NCBI GenBank assembly: GCA_945859605.1
Contig: OX243811.1
Location: 36,510,250 to 36,574,249, forward strand
Reading direction: 5' to 3'
Length of the DNA: 64,000 bases
DNA from: Lumbricus rubellus
Taxonomy: Eukaryota > Annelida > Clitellata > Crassiclitellata > Lumbricidae
In this document: piece by piece, positions 31,101 through 45,800 of the stretch
Layout of the letters: each line of letters starts with the position of its first letter
How positions within the stretch are numbered: the stretch's first letter is position 1
The notes under the pieces: generated by a model
The model's input: the letters and a program-made list of their open reading frames with translations, nothing else
Told to the model about the DNA's origin: nothing
The model's database searches: none
Made by a program: the position numbers and the translations under genes

Positions 31101-34100
31101 GTCAGCTATTCAATTTCATTCAGTCATTCCATTGCATTACTTTTATTATTATTATTACTATTGTTATTGTTACTTTTATTTTTTTTTTTTTTATTTTTTT
31201 TTTTTTTACCCGAGGTATCAATGATCCCTCGGGATTTCAAAAAATTATCCGGAGACTTAAAAAAAAATTGTATTCTGGAACGGCTAGAACTCGTCAAGAT
31301 CAGGCGACGCAAAGGTGCCTTGGAATGCAATGGCGTTGAAACGTTGGATTAAAATGGCAATGCGCTGGAAAAGATAACTGGTTTCCCTCGTGTCACCGGT
31401 TTTACGAGCTAGACAGCGCCCCAACTCTGTGATGAAACATAGACCACTGCTGTTGATTGGTCCAAGAGTCTCAATTGCCAACGGGACAAAGTGGTAGGTT
31501 TGTGCAAGTGTGTTGTATTTGGCGCATTTTTTGTCTGCCGCTAATTCGGCTGCGCCGGCTGCTGTTGCTGATGTGGACGGCAGGTAGGATGCGGCCAGAG
31601 TGTCAGTTACCGTGACATCCCATATTAGAGCGCGACCCATCCGCCATGGAATAAGAGTTAGACCGTCAGGTCTCTTTCCATCCGCTCTGCTAAGCCCCTG
31701 TGGCTCCTTCACTGCTGGGAAGCCAGCGCGAACCAGACTTCGATAGACAAGTTCGTTGAGGCCTGCGTGTCTGGCTACTCTGCCTGGCCCCAAAGAGCAA
31801 GAAAGCCCATGAGCGCCATTGGCCTTGACCTGGACGCCGCAGCGGCACTCATGAGGCTCGCAGATGTTGATCCCAAGTCTGAGACCCACTGCGATTCTCA
31901 AGGCTTCATCTTCTAGTCTCAGACCACAGGATGTAATGGGCAGAGCAAAGAGCCAATCGCTAGCGTGTGGGGCTGCCACAGCCTTGAGTCTTGCTCGGTG
32001 GTAATCGTCAGAGACTAGATTGCTGAGTTTGTTAGCCTCGATGTCAATTATAGGTTGGTCCCAGCATGACTGCTTATGAGCCAAGGTATCTTCTGGGCAT
32101 GGGGCAGCACAGTTTGCACACCATTGCGCCTGCAGAGTCTCAAACTGTAGGTCTTCAGGTACCTGTAGATTGCTGAGCATAGATGATTGGAGACACCGAG
32201 TACCTGCAGCAGAAGCCAGAAAGGCAGGAAGTGCCAGCGAGGTCACTCGGCGAATGCCCAAACCACCTGCCTTGACTGGCAGAGAGGCTTGCAACCATTG
32301 ATTGTCAGAAAAAGACAAATTGAGTATTGATTCCAGCCCATGGCGAAGCAGTGAGTCAAAGTCATTCAACAAGGGGTGATCTGCACAGGGAGAGCACCGC
32401 AAAATGTGTAGAAGCTTAGGATGACTGAGGGAGCTTCTTAAAAGGATGAGAGCATCATGTCTTCCGATGCACTCCAACCTTGTGATTGCCAATGACAGAT
32501 TCTTACACTGGGATTCCAGGGTCTGCTGAAGAGCGTCTGAATCAGAAAGTGGTGCGCCTAGTAGAGAAGCTGCTTCCGGCTGAACCGACCTAAAATCCCT
32601 CAGACAGTTGTACTCGGTCGGCAGTGGGCCCCGCGAAATTACCTCGCATTTGGCATGGTTAAGGTGTAAGCCCAGCTTCGCACACTCATCCTCGATCATA
32701 TCAACATCAGCTGCAACCACAGAATCTTCCCCTCCAAGAGTGACATCATCGAGGTAGCCCAATGTCAGAGCGGATGACAGTTTCAGCAATATTGGTTGAA
32801 GTGGCAAACAGAAGAGAAGTGGACCTAGAGGATCCCCTTGCTGTGGGCCCATCTGCGATAGAAGCGAAAAGTTGCCAAACTTCAGCACTGTGGCTTCCCC
32901 ATAGGCAAGATGGCAATAAGAAGCTAATTCTGGTAGCTCACTATACACTGCAAGAAGCATTTTTTCTCTGTACAAGCTGTTGAAAGCATTTTCAAAGTCA
33001 AGCTTGACGAGTATAGAGCCTTGTTGCATGCTTTGCAAAAAACGTCTGCTTGAATGGACCGCTGCCTTACTTTTATTATTACTATTATTATTATTATTAT
33101 TATTATTATTTATTTTACTTTTTATTTTAAAATTTTTAATATTTTAACATCATCGTTATCATCATCATCATCATCACCACCACGACCACCACCACGACCA
33201 CCACCACCACCACCACTGCCGCCGCCGCCACCACCACCGCCACCACCAACAGCACCACCAACACCACCACCACCATCATCATCATTATCATCATCATCAT
33301 TATTATCATTATCATTATTTTACCTAGATGTAGGTCGGCTATATAAAGTTATGAGATTGCAAAAATTATAATAGATCTACAATTCTACACGACTACAAAT
33401 GTTATTTTCTGTCCAATTTTTAAGCAGAGATTGAATGAAACAGAGACATATACAGAGATAGAAAACATATATATATACATAGATAAAGGAGAAAATAGAC
33501 CAAGACAGAGAGGAAGATAAAAACAGCGGGACAAACAGGCGGGCACAGGGAAGTATGCAGCGACAGATGTACATGTACAGGCAGTACATCATGTACATGT
33601 ACATGCACACTGACGAAAACAGCGTCGGACTCGCAGAAGAAAGCCTGCAGCATGCATTCTACCACCGATGTGCATGTAATTGTAAGCTTATAGCAATGCC
33701 ACCTAAGGGCTGATGGACTGAAACCGGAGATCAGCACCAGGCTCGACGCTCAGGAAGCTATAGTAGGCATATGGGCAATAACCTTATACCTTTACCATAA
33801 TATTATAATTATATGAACTCTAGAGTAGGCTAAGTATATCCAGGCAGACATAAGTACATGCCTATTGGCTACATGTAGGCTACGTAATCATGCAAATGTA
33901 TACATCTTATATATGCATGTATACGTGAGCAAATAGGCCTATTGGTTTATATGTACAATTGTACATTATGCTGTAGGCCTATTATAGATAAATGTGTTTT
34001 ATTTATGCGGCTATAATATTATGATCACATAATGGCTAAAGAAATAGACAGACAAGTGAACACTGGCAGAGAGATATGAAAAGATCAACATGCATGCAAG

Positions 34101-37100
34101 ACCGCTCTTGAACCTAACAGAGAGTTATGCAATGGAACGTAGACAGGTCTATAAACAGGTATAGAGAGGCAGTTGAGCAGGCTGCAGATAGCAATTCCAA
34201 TACGCATACGGTGATCTATAATAGACCGACTTCTTTGTAGATAACCTGACCGCTAGACATACATATACAGATTAACAAAGTTAAACAGTAGACTATGTAG
34301 ATAGAAGAAGAGGCGCCGCAAGAATCTATAGGATGCAAAGGGAATTGCAATAAAGCGGAAAATCATGCAGCGGTATACGAGCAAAGGGAAGTGGAAGAGA
34401 AGGAAGAGAAGGAAGAGAAGGAAGAGAAGGAAGACGACGAGGGAGAAAAATACGAAGAAAAAAGGAAGAAAGGTAAGGAAGCGGAAGAAGAGAATTATGG
34501 GAGTGATGTAATCAATATTTTATGAAGAAGTCGATTGCATTACAAGGCGATGTAAATATGTCGTGTCTGGATCTCTGCCAATGAACAAGCTCTTCCCCAC
34601 CGCCGGAACCACCACCACTACCAATCGCTACCCACGGCCACCCACCGCCATCCACCATCCCCCATTTCCAGGGTGAGAATTGCCGGGGGGGGGTTCAACC
34701 CCCACAGTCATTTTTAGAGCCCCATGTTAAAGTATGTTTTTCATACCCCAATTTCAAGTTTATCATATTAGGCCAACCCCCCTAGTTATTTTTCCACAAT
34801 TCTCATACTGCCCATTCTTCACCCCATCAAACCACCCGTCGATTTGTCCGATTTCAACTCCACTCAAACCCCAGTATGCATGTAGGCCTACATGTATATT
34901 TATTACGGTCTGTGTATTGTGAATAGTTCACAGATCTTAACAAAGAAATGTTCAGATCTAATTAATTGGTCCAAATTGGCGTGAAGGATTCTGTCTCACA
35001 AGTAATCGCGATCTAAATAGCTAATTCGAGGGAATGTCGCATGGATTGTGGATGTCACGTTAAATATTTACACTTACCTCTGCATCTATCCATTTGTTCA
35101 ACCTTCGAAATGAAGCGTAGGCCTAAATGTTGCACAGACACACATGCACACACACACACACACACACACGCACACACACAGACACACACACACAAACACA
35201 CACACACACGTACACACACACACACGCACGCACGCACACAGACACACACACACAAACACACACACACGCCTGCAGCTGACCAATGACCAGTGTATGGAAG
35301 CACCTCGAAGTCGACAGATAATTGACTAAGGCGTAAAAGCAATCAAGGCAATGCTCCAACAACAGCTGGTCACTTTTTAATCACTCAACTCATTCTATAA
35401 ATACATGTAGGTGTTGTCGGCGAAGTCGTTGTGAACGACTTTGGCAATCGCAGGACAATGCATACTATCAACAACTGCAGGACAATACATACTATCAACA
35501 TCTGCAAAACAATACATGCTATCAACACCTGCAAAACAACACTATTAACACCACTTCGTGTTGCAATTTATTCCGAAAAGAGCACATGTTAACTTTAAAC
35601 AACACAGGGGCCTGTTTAAAAATAACTGTAGCATTGGCCGGTTTTCTGGCGTGTAAGCTTACCTTGTAAATCATGGTGAGACCGACATCAGCGATCCTGC
35701 AGGAGTCATAAGAATGATAAGATGTCATCAAACGGTCTGAACTACAATTCATTAGGAAACATGAATCGACACCATATGAAATGGAATTTCGCTTTTAAAA
35801 TTATTATTATGAATGGTGAATAAAGGGTTAATAATATTATTGTGTGTTTTCTTGCAGGTGGTTCTCGTCTTTCTCCTGAGTATCGCCTCTTTGATCATCT
35901 ATTTTGTTGACTCATCTTCGTAAGTTTCTATAAACAATTAAACATCCTCTTAGCATCACTATTTAGGATTAATTTACATCATCTTGCAGGCCATTAAGGC
36001 TGTGAATTAGACTGATGGAAGTTCTATGGATAGCATAGGCTAATTATTAAGCTTCATGACAGGACAGCTCAGTGTGAACGGCGACGTTGCTGAACGATAT
36101 AATTTATGAAACGGATGGTCTGTTATTGTGAACCAATGTCTTGCTTAGACGTCCTATGAATTCAGCCACAAACCCCAAATATGCAATACAATGCAATATA
36201 AGACGATGCAATGCACAACATGTAGGCCTAGAGTTGTACACAATGCATGCAATGCAGTATAGTAGGCTATGTAGATCTACGATGCGACATAGCCTTTAAA
36301 TACAATACAATACGCGAGGAACATATCGCGAAAAAAACGAAACGCGGCTTAGTAGTAAAATTATTAGTAGTGTAGGCTAAATTATTTCATACCCCTAGGC
36401 CTACTTATTTTTGACAAATCGAACATTTTGTACTCCTTTCTCCTTTCAGCGCCTGCATCTTAATGATTCCTTAGGGCGGCCATTCCTAATAACAGTTTCG
36501 CCCACCATCAGAAGCGGCATACCAAACAACCAACGGCGTGCAATTAAGCCGGTACGGAGTTGCATCTGTGCAGTTTCTCCCTCCGAAATCGCGTAGTCGC
36601 TCGGCAAGTGATGGCTAAGCGTAGGGGGTGCGTACGCTGCTGGGAATGGAAAACTACGGCTCGCAGAAGTCGTCATAAATCCTTGTTTAATTTTCTTGAG
36701 CACCAGATGAGTTATGGCACGCAGTCGCCTGTACTGCTTCCTAATCAGGCGCTCTTAGTAGAATTGTCGGCTAACAGTGGACAGTGGACACTAGTATGGC
36801 TTTGCCACCAGAGGTCATGTTATGCGTATTTAGCAGCCTTGCGTTGCCTTCAACCTTCCTAGACACGAGGGCTCAGGGTTAATCGTATTTTTTACATTCT
36901 TTCTCCATCCTCTCCTGTCTTCGGTTGCTCTAAACAATTTCTCTATTGATAATCCCGTCCATTCACACATGTTGTCCTACCACCTGGTCCACCTCTTCAA
37001 TGTCTTCATAGGTCTTCCTCTTGATCTTGCTGTCGGAACCGTTCCTTGCATAATTTCCTTCTCTAAGCAATCTCCATGTTTCCTCAGGATGCGCCCGAAG

Positions 37101-40100
37101 TATGACATCTTCCTTCCTTTTCCGCAGCAATTTCTAGTAATCAAGGCGTTAATATAGGCCTGCTTTAGACAGCTAGAGCTAGGTTTTAGCGGTGTTTTAC
37201 AATAGAGCAAAAATTACTGTAGACCGATTTTAAGAGCATGCACTGGAGTGGCTAGGCCTATCTCCATCGGACTCATTATCTATAGGATTAGTCTATAAAT
37301 TATGATTATTCCTATTGCCTACTTTCTGATAGTTTGGACGCCATTTCGAAATAAAATAATAGGCCTACAAAGACAACAATGGTCATCTTAATAAACACTA
37401 TTTGAAGGGCATATGCGATATGTCGCCTAGTGACTAGAATAATCATCAGACATAGACTTTTCGTGGAAACACATTCATTATCGCATTTTACTACCAGACA
37501 TTTCTGTCTTATTACCTCATAAAACCATACAATGAACCGCTAGAGCCACCCTGCCTCAGAATTATTGTTTGCAGCTGACAGCAGGAAATGTGTTTTAATG
37601 TGCGATTTCCAGAAATGCGTCTCAATGTAGGCCTAGACCTACATTTCCGAACTCTCTGAACTGAGGAGCTGGGAGGGTGTTGGGGTGGTTTAGGGTAATG
37701 GTTTTAAAGTTAACACTCCGACACGCACAAAGGTGGGATCGCTTCCCGCAACCCCCTCTCAAAGTCAAAGGTTGACCCAACCTTCCATTCGGCAGATGGC
37801 GTTGGTCAACTGAGCAGTAGGTCAAGATGGCGGCCTGTTGGCTGGTAACAGTTGAATTCGACTTCTGTAATAACTTGTGATCATCCGTCCTACTCTGAAT
37901 TATTGTAGGAATTCTGCTTTTACATGTACGTGTCAGTTTAAGATTAAACGAAGATTATTATCATAAAATTCCAGTTGTATTCTGCCGTGTTGCATTCTTA
38001 GCATTCTATGAACGTTATAAGAGAACGTCTTGTATAATTTTACAGTCTACATTACTTTTTAAGGGCATGCACACCATCTGAAATTGCAATAATTATAGCC
38101 TAATAGTCGTCTATGATTGCTTAACAGTGTATCTCATGCCAGAGACGAACTTTAGTTTCAAGCCTCTAGGCCTACTTTTATAAATCGATACAGACACGAG
38201 GTGATGCACAAATTGTCTAAGGGCAGTCAGAGTGCATAGACCCTGAGGTGTGTCTGCTATTTCTAGATACACTTCTTAAGCTCGCTTAATAAACACACGA
38301 AGAAGCGGCCATTCGTGAAAAATTTTAATACCGGCGTGACGAGGCCGCAGCGTGTATAGAATGCGACAGCGTCGTTGTAGTTTGATGGCGTTGGTCTGTC
38401 GGTCGGTTGGTCGGTCGGTTGGGAAGAAGCGATGATTAATGACATCTGGGAGAAAGGAGGTTAACGGTTCGGCGAACGACCGTATACATAAGACCTTAAA
38501 GACTGAAGCAGAAACGCGAGTCTCTTGCGGCAACCCGTCTTCCACTTTTCTACAACCGATCCCATTCTCTTCGTGCTTGCAAGCGGATGGTCTACATCAG
38601 TGGTTCTTAACCGGTGTTCGACCGAACCCCTGGGGTTCGGTGAGCCAGTGCCAGGGGTTCGGCAGAGGCCCTCTGAAATATATACATATTCAGTGAAAAA
38701 TTATCTGCTATTTTTCAACTTTTATTTTTAATTTTAAAAAAAACCTTATTAAATTTAAACTGTTCATCCTGTAAACTTTAGTTTTGTCTTACTGTACCAG
38801 TGCACCCCCCCCCCGATAATTAACACGGCAGGCATCTTTCTGTGAAGTAATAATTATAAGGTATTATCGATAAGATAGGCCTATGTTTTTCCTGCAGAAA
38901 TAGCATCGTATGACGTACACTAAAAGCAACTATTACCATTTTCTTGTATACTTATACCACAGAGTATGTCGAGCAAAAAAAGAAAAATTATTGTTCAAAT
39001 TTGAGGGGTTCGGTGAATGGTCATGGATTTCTGTTGGGGTTCGGCTCCCTTGAAAAGGTTAAGAACCACTGGTCTACATTCCAGAAGTATACTTAGTCAT
39101 GCTGAGGACTTGAAGAAGAGAATGTCGATTCCCCTTAAACCAACGTAGCATTTCGCGGTTACTTTGAGGCAGTAAGTTAGTATACGTGCAGCAGTGACCA
39201 TAATTAAAGACATATCTGAGTGACTCTACTACTTTTATAGTTAGGCCTACTCGTCTTTGGAAAGAGGTTTCAGTTAAGGAATGCCTTTAGTGTTAAAGGT
39301 GTCAAAATGAGAATGATTTTATCGTCGCATATCTCATCGACCAATCTTAACTGAGCTTGGCACGAAACTGCAAAGCAGATTTGAACCTGATATTATTTGG
39401 TATGTGCTACTATAAAAATGAAAAATGTTATTGTTGTACTTGTGATTGTATAATTGTAGCCTATGTTTATATGGCGCCATCTAGGAGCACACAGCCTATT
39501 CATTTACTCATTATACTGCCAGTTTGAATCCCTTGATTAACTTAGAAATGGAATTCAATCACTTGGTTGAAACGAATGAAATGATGCAATTGGATCATTT
39601 TTTAGCAAATAAGTTAATACTGATGACAAAATCAATTGATTGGTTTCCATATTAAAGAGCCGTGGAGTCTTGTGAGCCGTGGGCGCACAGTCGAACACAG
39701 CAGGTCGATCTGGCGTTTAACATCTTCTTCATGGTCTACTTCTTCATCAGGGTATATCTCTATATCTTTATATCTCTTACATGCATCGTCATTCTTTGTT
39801 TTTAGTTCCGTGTGTCTCGTCGTCGTCTCCTTCATTCCTTTTCCAATTTCTCGCACTGTTGCATCAATTTCTCTACTTCCATAAAATTATGATGCAGATC
39901 ATGTAGTATACTCTCTGGTGGGGAATAGTAAGCGAAAAAAGTTCATACGATACAGTATAGGCTACACTATACAGTCGCTGGTGGGGAATAATAAGCAAAA
40001 ATATGAACACGAGTTTGTTGTAGGATGGTTTGATGATCGTGTTTTTTGTAATAGGCCTACATAGAATTCTGCTATAGTAATCATCTATTAATTATAACCT

Positions 40101-42481
40101 GTCCATTATACATCATGTGGAATCCGTTGGCGCGGTGCTTTGCAACTCTCCTATACAATAGGCTAGTGGGCCTATAGCCTGCTGAGCGGCGGCAGGGGAT
40201 TCATTTTCCCCATGCAAAAATGACAAATTTCGACGTTCAGCCTCCCCAAAAAACTGAAGTTGATGACTAAAAAAAGAAGTCACCAAAAATTTTTGCGGAT
40301 AAAAATTGATTTTTTCCGGAGTTCAGCCCTCCCAAAACTGAAATCCTGGCGCCAACAGTGCTGCTGAGCACTTCGTTTAAGCTTATCTGCTATTTCTATA
40401 ATAATAATAATGGTTGGTAATAATGATGCATAGGCCTAACACCATTTAGGATAGCATACAGAGCGCAGGCCTATTATAAGGCAGAGTTATGAGGCAATTA
40501 CTGTAATACGCAGCTTATTAAGTCGCAAGGTTATTTACATGACTATTGATAATGACTATAGGCTCTATTGCTGTTATATCGTTACTATGGACCTGCAATT
40601 GTCAATTCATTCATTTCATAATTTTTCATATATTAATGTGGCCATTCAGCGCACATAATCTTTATATAGCGCCCATCGAAGATAATTATTCAGAGGCGTT
40701 CCCAACTGAGTTGCATGCATGGAGGAAGGCATGTCTTCAAGCGTTTGTGAAAGGCGCAAATCGAGCGAGAAATGATTTGCATTAGACGCATTATACGTTT
40801 ATAGCTGCTAAAACAATTGCCACATGCGTGATATAAATAATTGTTTGTGCAAAATTGTGTTTCTTGTTGCATACGACCATAAGAGTGCACACACAAACAG
40901 ATAATGCAAATGAAAGAGCTGAGCAGCTCAATAATCATAGAGGAATGTATTGATCTGGCACTGCTAACTTCAACTTGAATCTAGGCCTATACCCGTTATT
41001 ATCATTGCTAATATCGATAGGCCTACTAGGCTAATATTTTTTAATTGGCCTATTGCTGAGGTGATGTTATTTGTTATTATTATTTGGCCTATATAAATTT
41101 GTAACGCGTACAAGGTCACGCCGAAATGTGAATCTGAGGCGCGGAAAAATGTTAAATGTTTATCTGGTATTTTTGCACACGTTCGTGTATTTTGTACTGA
41201 TCTGGCATTGGTAATATTGATCTGGTAGGCTATAGTGTTGCTAGTGTATGGATTATTATAAATTGGTATGTTTATACTGATTATGATTCCTCCCACTCTG
41301 TTGATCTGCATGTTGTTGTATTGGTGTATAATCTCGATTAGTTAAATTAGTTTAATTAATTAATTTAATTCATTTCAATCAGATTTGTGTTAATTTGTAT
41401 TCGATTAGTTAATTTAATTAATCTAATTCCTTTAATTCATTTCATTGATATCTGTGTTCATTTGTATTCAATTAGTTAATTTAATTAATTTAATTCGTTG
41501 AATAATCATTTCATTGATATTTGTGTTTATTTGTAATCGATTAGTTAATCGCTGCATCGGAGAAGTTGAGCTTCCTCGTCGAGTTGTATTCGATCGTCGA
41601 CTACTTCACGATTCCTCCGTCGTTTGTAGCCATCTACCTCAATCGAAACTGGCTCGGTAAGCCATGTATACATCTCAACCATCGGTTCATTTCTGTATTC
41701 ATTTGTATCCTTTTAATCTATCCGTCGTTTGTAGCCATCTACCTCAATCGAAACTGGCTCGGTAAGTCATCTACCTCAATTAATTAATTATTATTCTACG
41801 TCGTTTCATCGTTAATTCATTTGTCTGTATTCATTTGTATTCATTTAATTCATTTGTATTCGTTTAATTCATTTGTATTCATTTAATTCATTTTTATTCA
41901 TTTCATTCATTTGTATTCATTTGTATTCATTTAATTCATTTGTATTCATTTAATTCATTTGTATTCATTTAATTCATTTGTATTCATTTGTATTCATTTG
42001 TATTCGTTTATACTCATTTGTATTCATTTAATTCATTTGTATTCATTTGTATTCATTTAATTCATTTGTATTCATTTAATTCATTTGTATTCATTTGTAT
42101 TCATTTCAGTATTCATTTAATTAATTTGTATTCATTTGTATTCATTTGTATTCATTAAATTCATTTGTATTCATTTAATTCATTTGTATTCGTTTAATTC
42201 ATTTGTATTCATTTAATTCATTTGTATTCATTTGTATTCATTTCAGTATTCATTTAATTAATTTGTATTCATTTGTATTCATTTGTATTCATTAAATTCA
42301 TTTGTATTCATTTAATTCATTTGTATTCGTTTTATACTCATTCACCACAGACAGATGGTTCATCCCAGACATGCACAGTTAGTCTATTAGAGATGAGATT
42401 AATTATTATTTAGAGAGACAAAAGCAGACAATTAATGGAGGAGAGGACAAAGAGGTCAGTAGTATAATTTCAGTTTAACGA

Positions 42482-42523
<42 letters not shown>

Positions 42524-42673
42524 TATAGCAAAGATCATTAACTTCTTCGTCCCCCTCCTCCTTCATCCACGCTTGGGACTGGCGCTGCCAGAGTGAGAGC
42601 AGTGGCTGAGTGAGACGTCAATGCATAATGGACTATTATAATAAATGTTAAGTTATCATCATCATCGTCGTCG

Positions 42674-42720
<47 letters not shown>

Positions 42721-42754
42721 GTCGTCGTCGTTGTTGTCGTCGTTGTCATCGTTG

Positions 42755-42804
<50 letters not shown>

Positions 42805-45800
42805 GTCGTCGTCGTCGTTGTCGTCGTTGTCATCATCATCATCGTCGTCGTCATCATCTTCATATTCATTTGTGGTTCATTATCCTCCTTTCTATGCGGC
42901 GGAGCACTGTTACAGTAGCAGTCTGCAGATTAGTTTCCATTTGATCCAGATTAAGGGCGTTGAATTTGTTTAGCATAGGATTCATTTAGATTTTAGAGTA
43001 TAGATTGTAATGAATGTCGTCTCTCATCCGTTGTGTTACTTACAAGGTTTGCGTTTCATGCGAGCCCTGCGGCTGATGACAATCCCCGACGTACTTCAGT
43101 ATCTCAACGTACTCAAGACTTCTAATAGTATCCGACTCTGCCAACTCGTCTCAACGCTCATTAGTGTCTGGTTCACTGGCGCTGGTGCCATACATCTCGT
43201 AAGTGTCTGTCTGCATTTACCGTAGACACATTTAGATTTGTCATCACCAAAACACTATCATCGTTGTTGTCATCTTTATCATCATCATCGTCTTCATCAT
43301 CATCATCGACATCGACATCGTCATCGACATCGTCATCGTCATCGTCATCATCACCATCACCGTCACCATCATCATCATCGTCGTCGTCGTCGTCATCGTC
43401 ATCGTCATCATCATTATCATCATCATCATCAACAACAACAACAACAAAAACATCATCATCAACAACATCGACAGCAACGACAAAACATAATCATCATCAG
43501 CATCAGCAGCGGCAGCATGAGTAAAGCGCCTTTGTTTCTTCCTCTGCATCTTGACGCATTCCAATGCAACTGCATAAAGGCTGGTCGTTATTAATGTGAC
43601 TACATGTATAATTGTATATGCGAAAGGGGACTGCGGTATACTTACATGACCGATCGACCGATCGATGGATGCGACTGAGATGCGATCTATTGCCACCTCT
43701 TCTTCCGATAGAACTCATTAACTCAAACCAGATTCATGATAATAATTACAGACCAACCAAATAATGCGGACTTCATTCCAGTAACAATAAAGTAATCGCT
43801 GTGCAGCTATTGCGTCCAACTTTTAAGATGGCATTGTCGAGGTTGCATTACACACTTCAGAATGATGACTGCATGTTCCAGTAAACCAGAACAACACGAA
43901 AAACAGACTTTGTAGCACACTACTCTTCCATCAAATAGCATTTCTACAGCACCAGAAAGCAATACTACCCCTTATCTGGTCACCCAAACAGAATGTTCAA
44001 TTAATTTATCAATCATTATGTCAACCAAATTATTTTGTTACTAGGGAGTTAAGTTTTCAGTCTTCACCAATCGGTCCAATCCCATCATTATCTCCTTTCA
44101 AAGGCTTAATTTTCTTGTCTAATTCGGTTATCCTTTTCAAGCGGGACGGGGTTTCTCAGAGGTCTCGTTTTGAACCACTGCTCCAGTCTGCTTGCAAATT
44201 ATTTTATTCCCAACGAACACCATGGCGTGTTTAAATACTGGACTTTTGGATCAATAGAAACGACGATTGATTGATCTACTGACTGATTGATTGATTTAAT
44301 GGCTGATTGATTGATTGATTGATAGACTGGTTGATTGGTTGAAGGATTGATCATCCCATGCGAGTTATATTCCTGTGAGGAATGGTCTCCCACTCTAAAA
44401 CTTCCTTGACTTGATCAATTCTATTGAGACCAGTCCTAAACTCGTTAATTGAAACCATAACTGCTGTATAGCTGACATCCTTTGAATGAACCTCAAAGGA
44501 TGTTTGCCCTTCCAAGGTTTCGCTTAATCATGTGTCTGTGGTGTGCCTCAACAGCGGTTTCAGTGCAGCTGTGCTGTCGCCATTGCAACATCTTCCCGCT
44601 GCTGAAAACCGACAAAAAGGTTTTATATATCCCAGACTTTTTCTCCGAAACGTTTAAGTCCTACCGTATACACTATACACATAGTATTATACAGTGACGT
44701 CGTTTATTTATAGGCAGAGAATTCGGGAGATTTCTTCGTCAACTTCACGAATCCTCAGCCGTTGACGTATTGGGAATGCGTTTATTTCACTCTTGTCACG
44801 ATGTCAACTGTCGGCTACGGTGACGTCTACTGCAGAACGACGGTTGGAAGAATTCTGATGGTCTTCTTCATCCTAGGTGCACTGGTCAGTATCTTCATTC
44901 CATACTTCTTAATATCTCTTTCATCTTTATTTTCTTCTCTGTTCATTTCAGTTTTTGATCGCTCGTGATTTCTTTCTTTCTCTTTTATTATTTTATTTTA
45001 ACCACTCACTAATCCGTTTGTTCAGTCCTTAATTGATTTAGACCAATTGCATTCAGTTGATAAATAAGTCGGTGTTGTTCTTCTTGCATCCGATAAACTA
45101 AGACATGAAATGCAATAATTTAGGTGAAAAGTAATTAAGTAGGTTCTATAAAGGCTATTTAATAAGAAAATATAAGACAAAAACTACATCATTTTAATTA
45201 CTGGCAGTTATTATTATCAACGATTTGAAAGAGACGCTGCACAGTGTACACTGTACAATGTCTTCGTCTTCTTAACTGAATGGTCTTTTCGTTTGAAATG
45301 CAGGCGATCTTTGCGAGTTTCATTCCGGAGATCATGGACATTCTGGGAACACGGAGTAAATACGGCGGATCATACAAGAAAGAGCATGGCAAACGGTACG
45401 TATTTGCATACGTGCGTACTGTATAGTCTATATGTTTAGACAGTAGATAAATACAGACATGCACACACACGCACACACACATATACGTATACATATGACC
45501 TATAAATGTACACACTTCTACATACATATATACACACTTCTATAGTGGCTGAATAGCGCGTTGGACTGTCATGGAGAAGGTTCAAGTCCCACCCGCCCGG
45601 GCAGAGCAGACTCTCACTTTCCCAAACCCTCGAGCGTGACATACTTTATGGACTTCTCTCTTCTGCTTCTTCTAAGTAATTATTATTCGTTTCGTTTCCA
45701 ACGCCTTCAGTATTGGTTTTGGATATCCAATCCTGTCTTGAATTATTGGTTTCTTACTCACCTCCCCCCCCCACTCTACGCTCCTGATCAGTTTATTTAA

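Noticed and set aside
42645..43696. His-, Ser- and Met-rich frames around slo exon 5
   Set aside because: ATC/GTC microsatellites. Only 43047-43198 is exon, by homology and splice sites.
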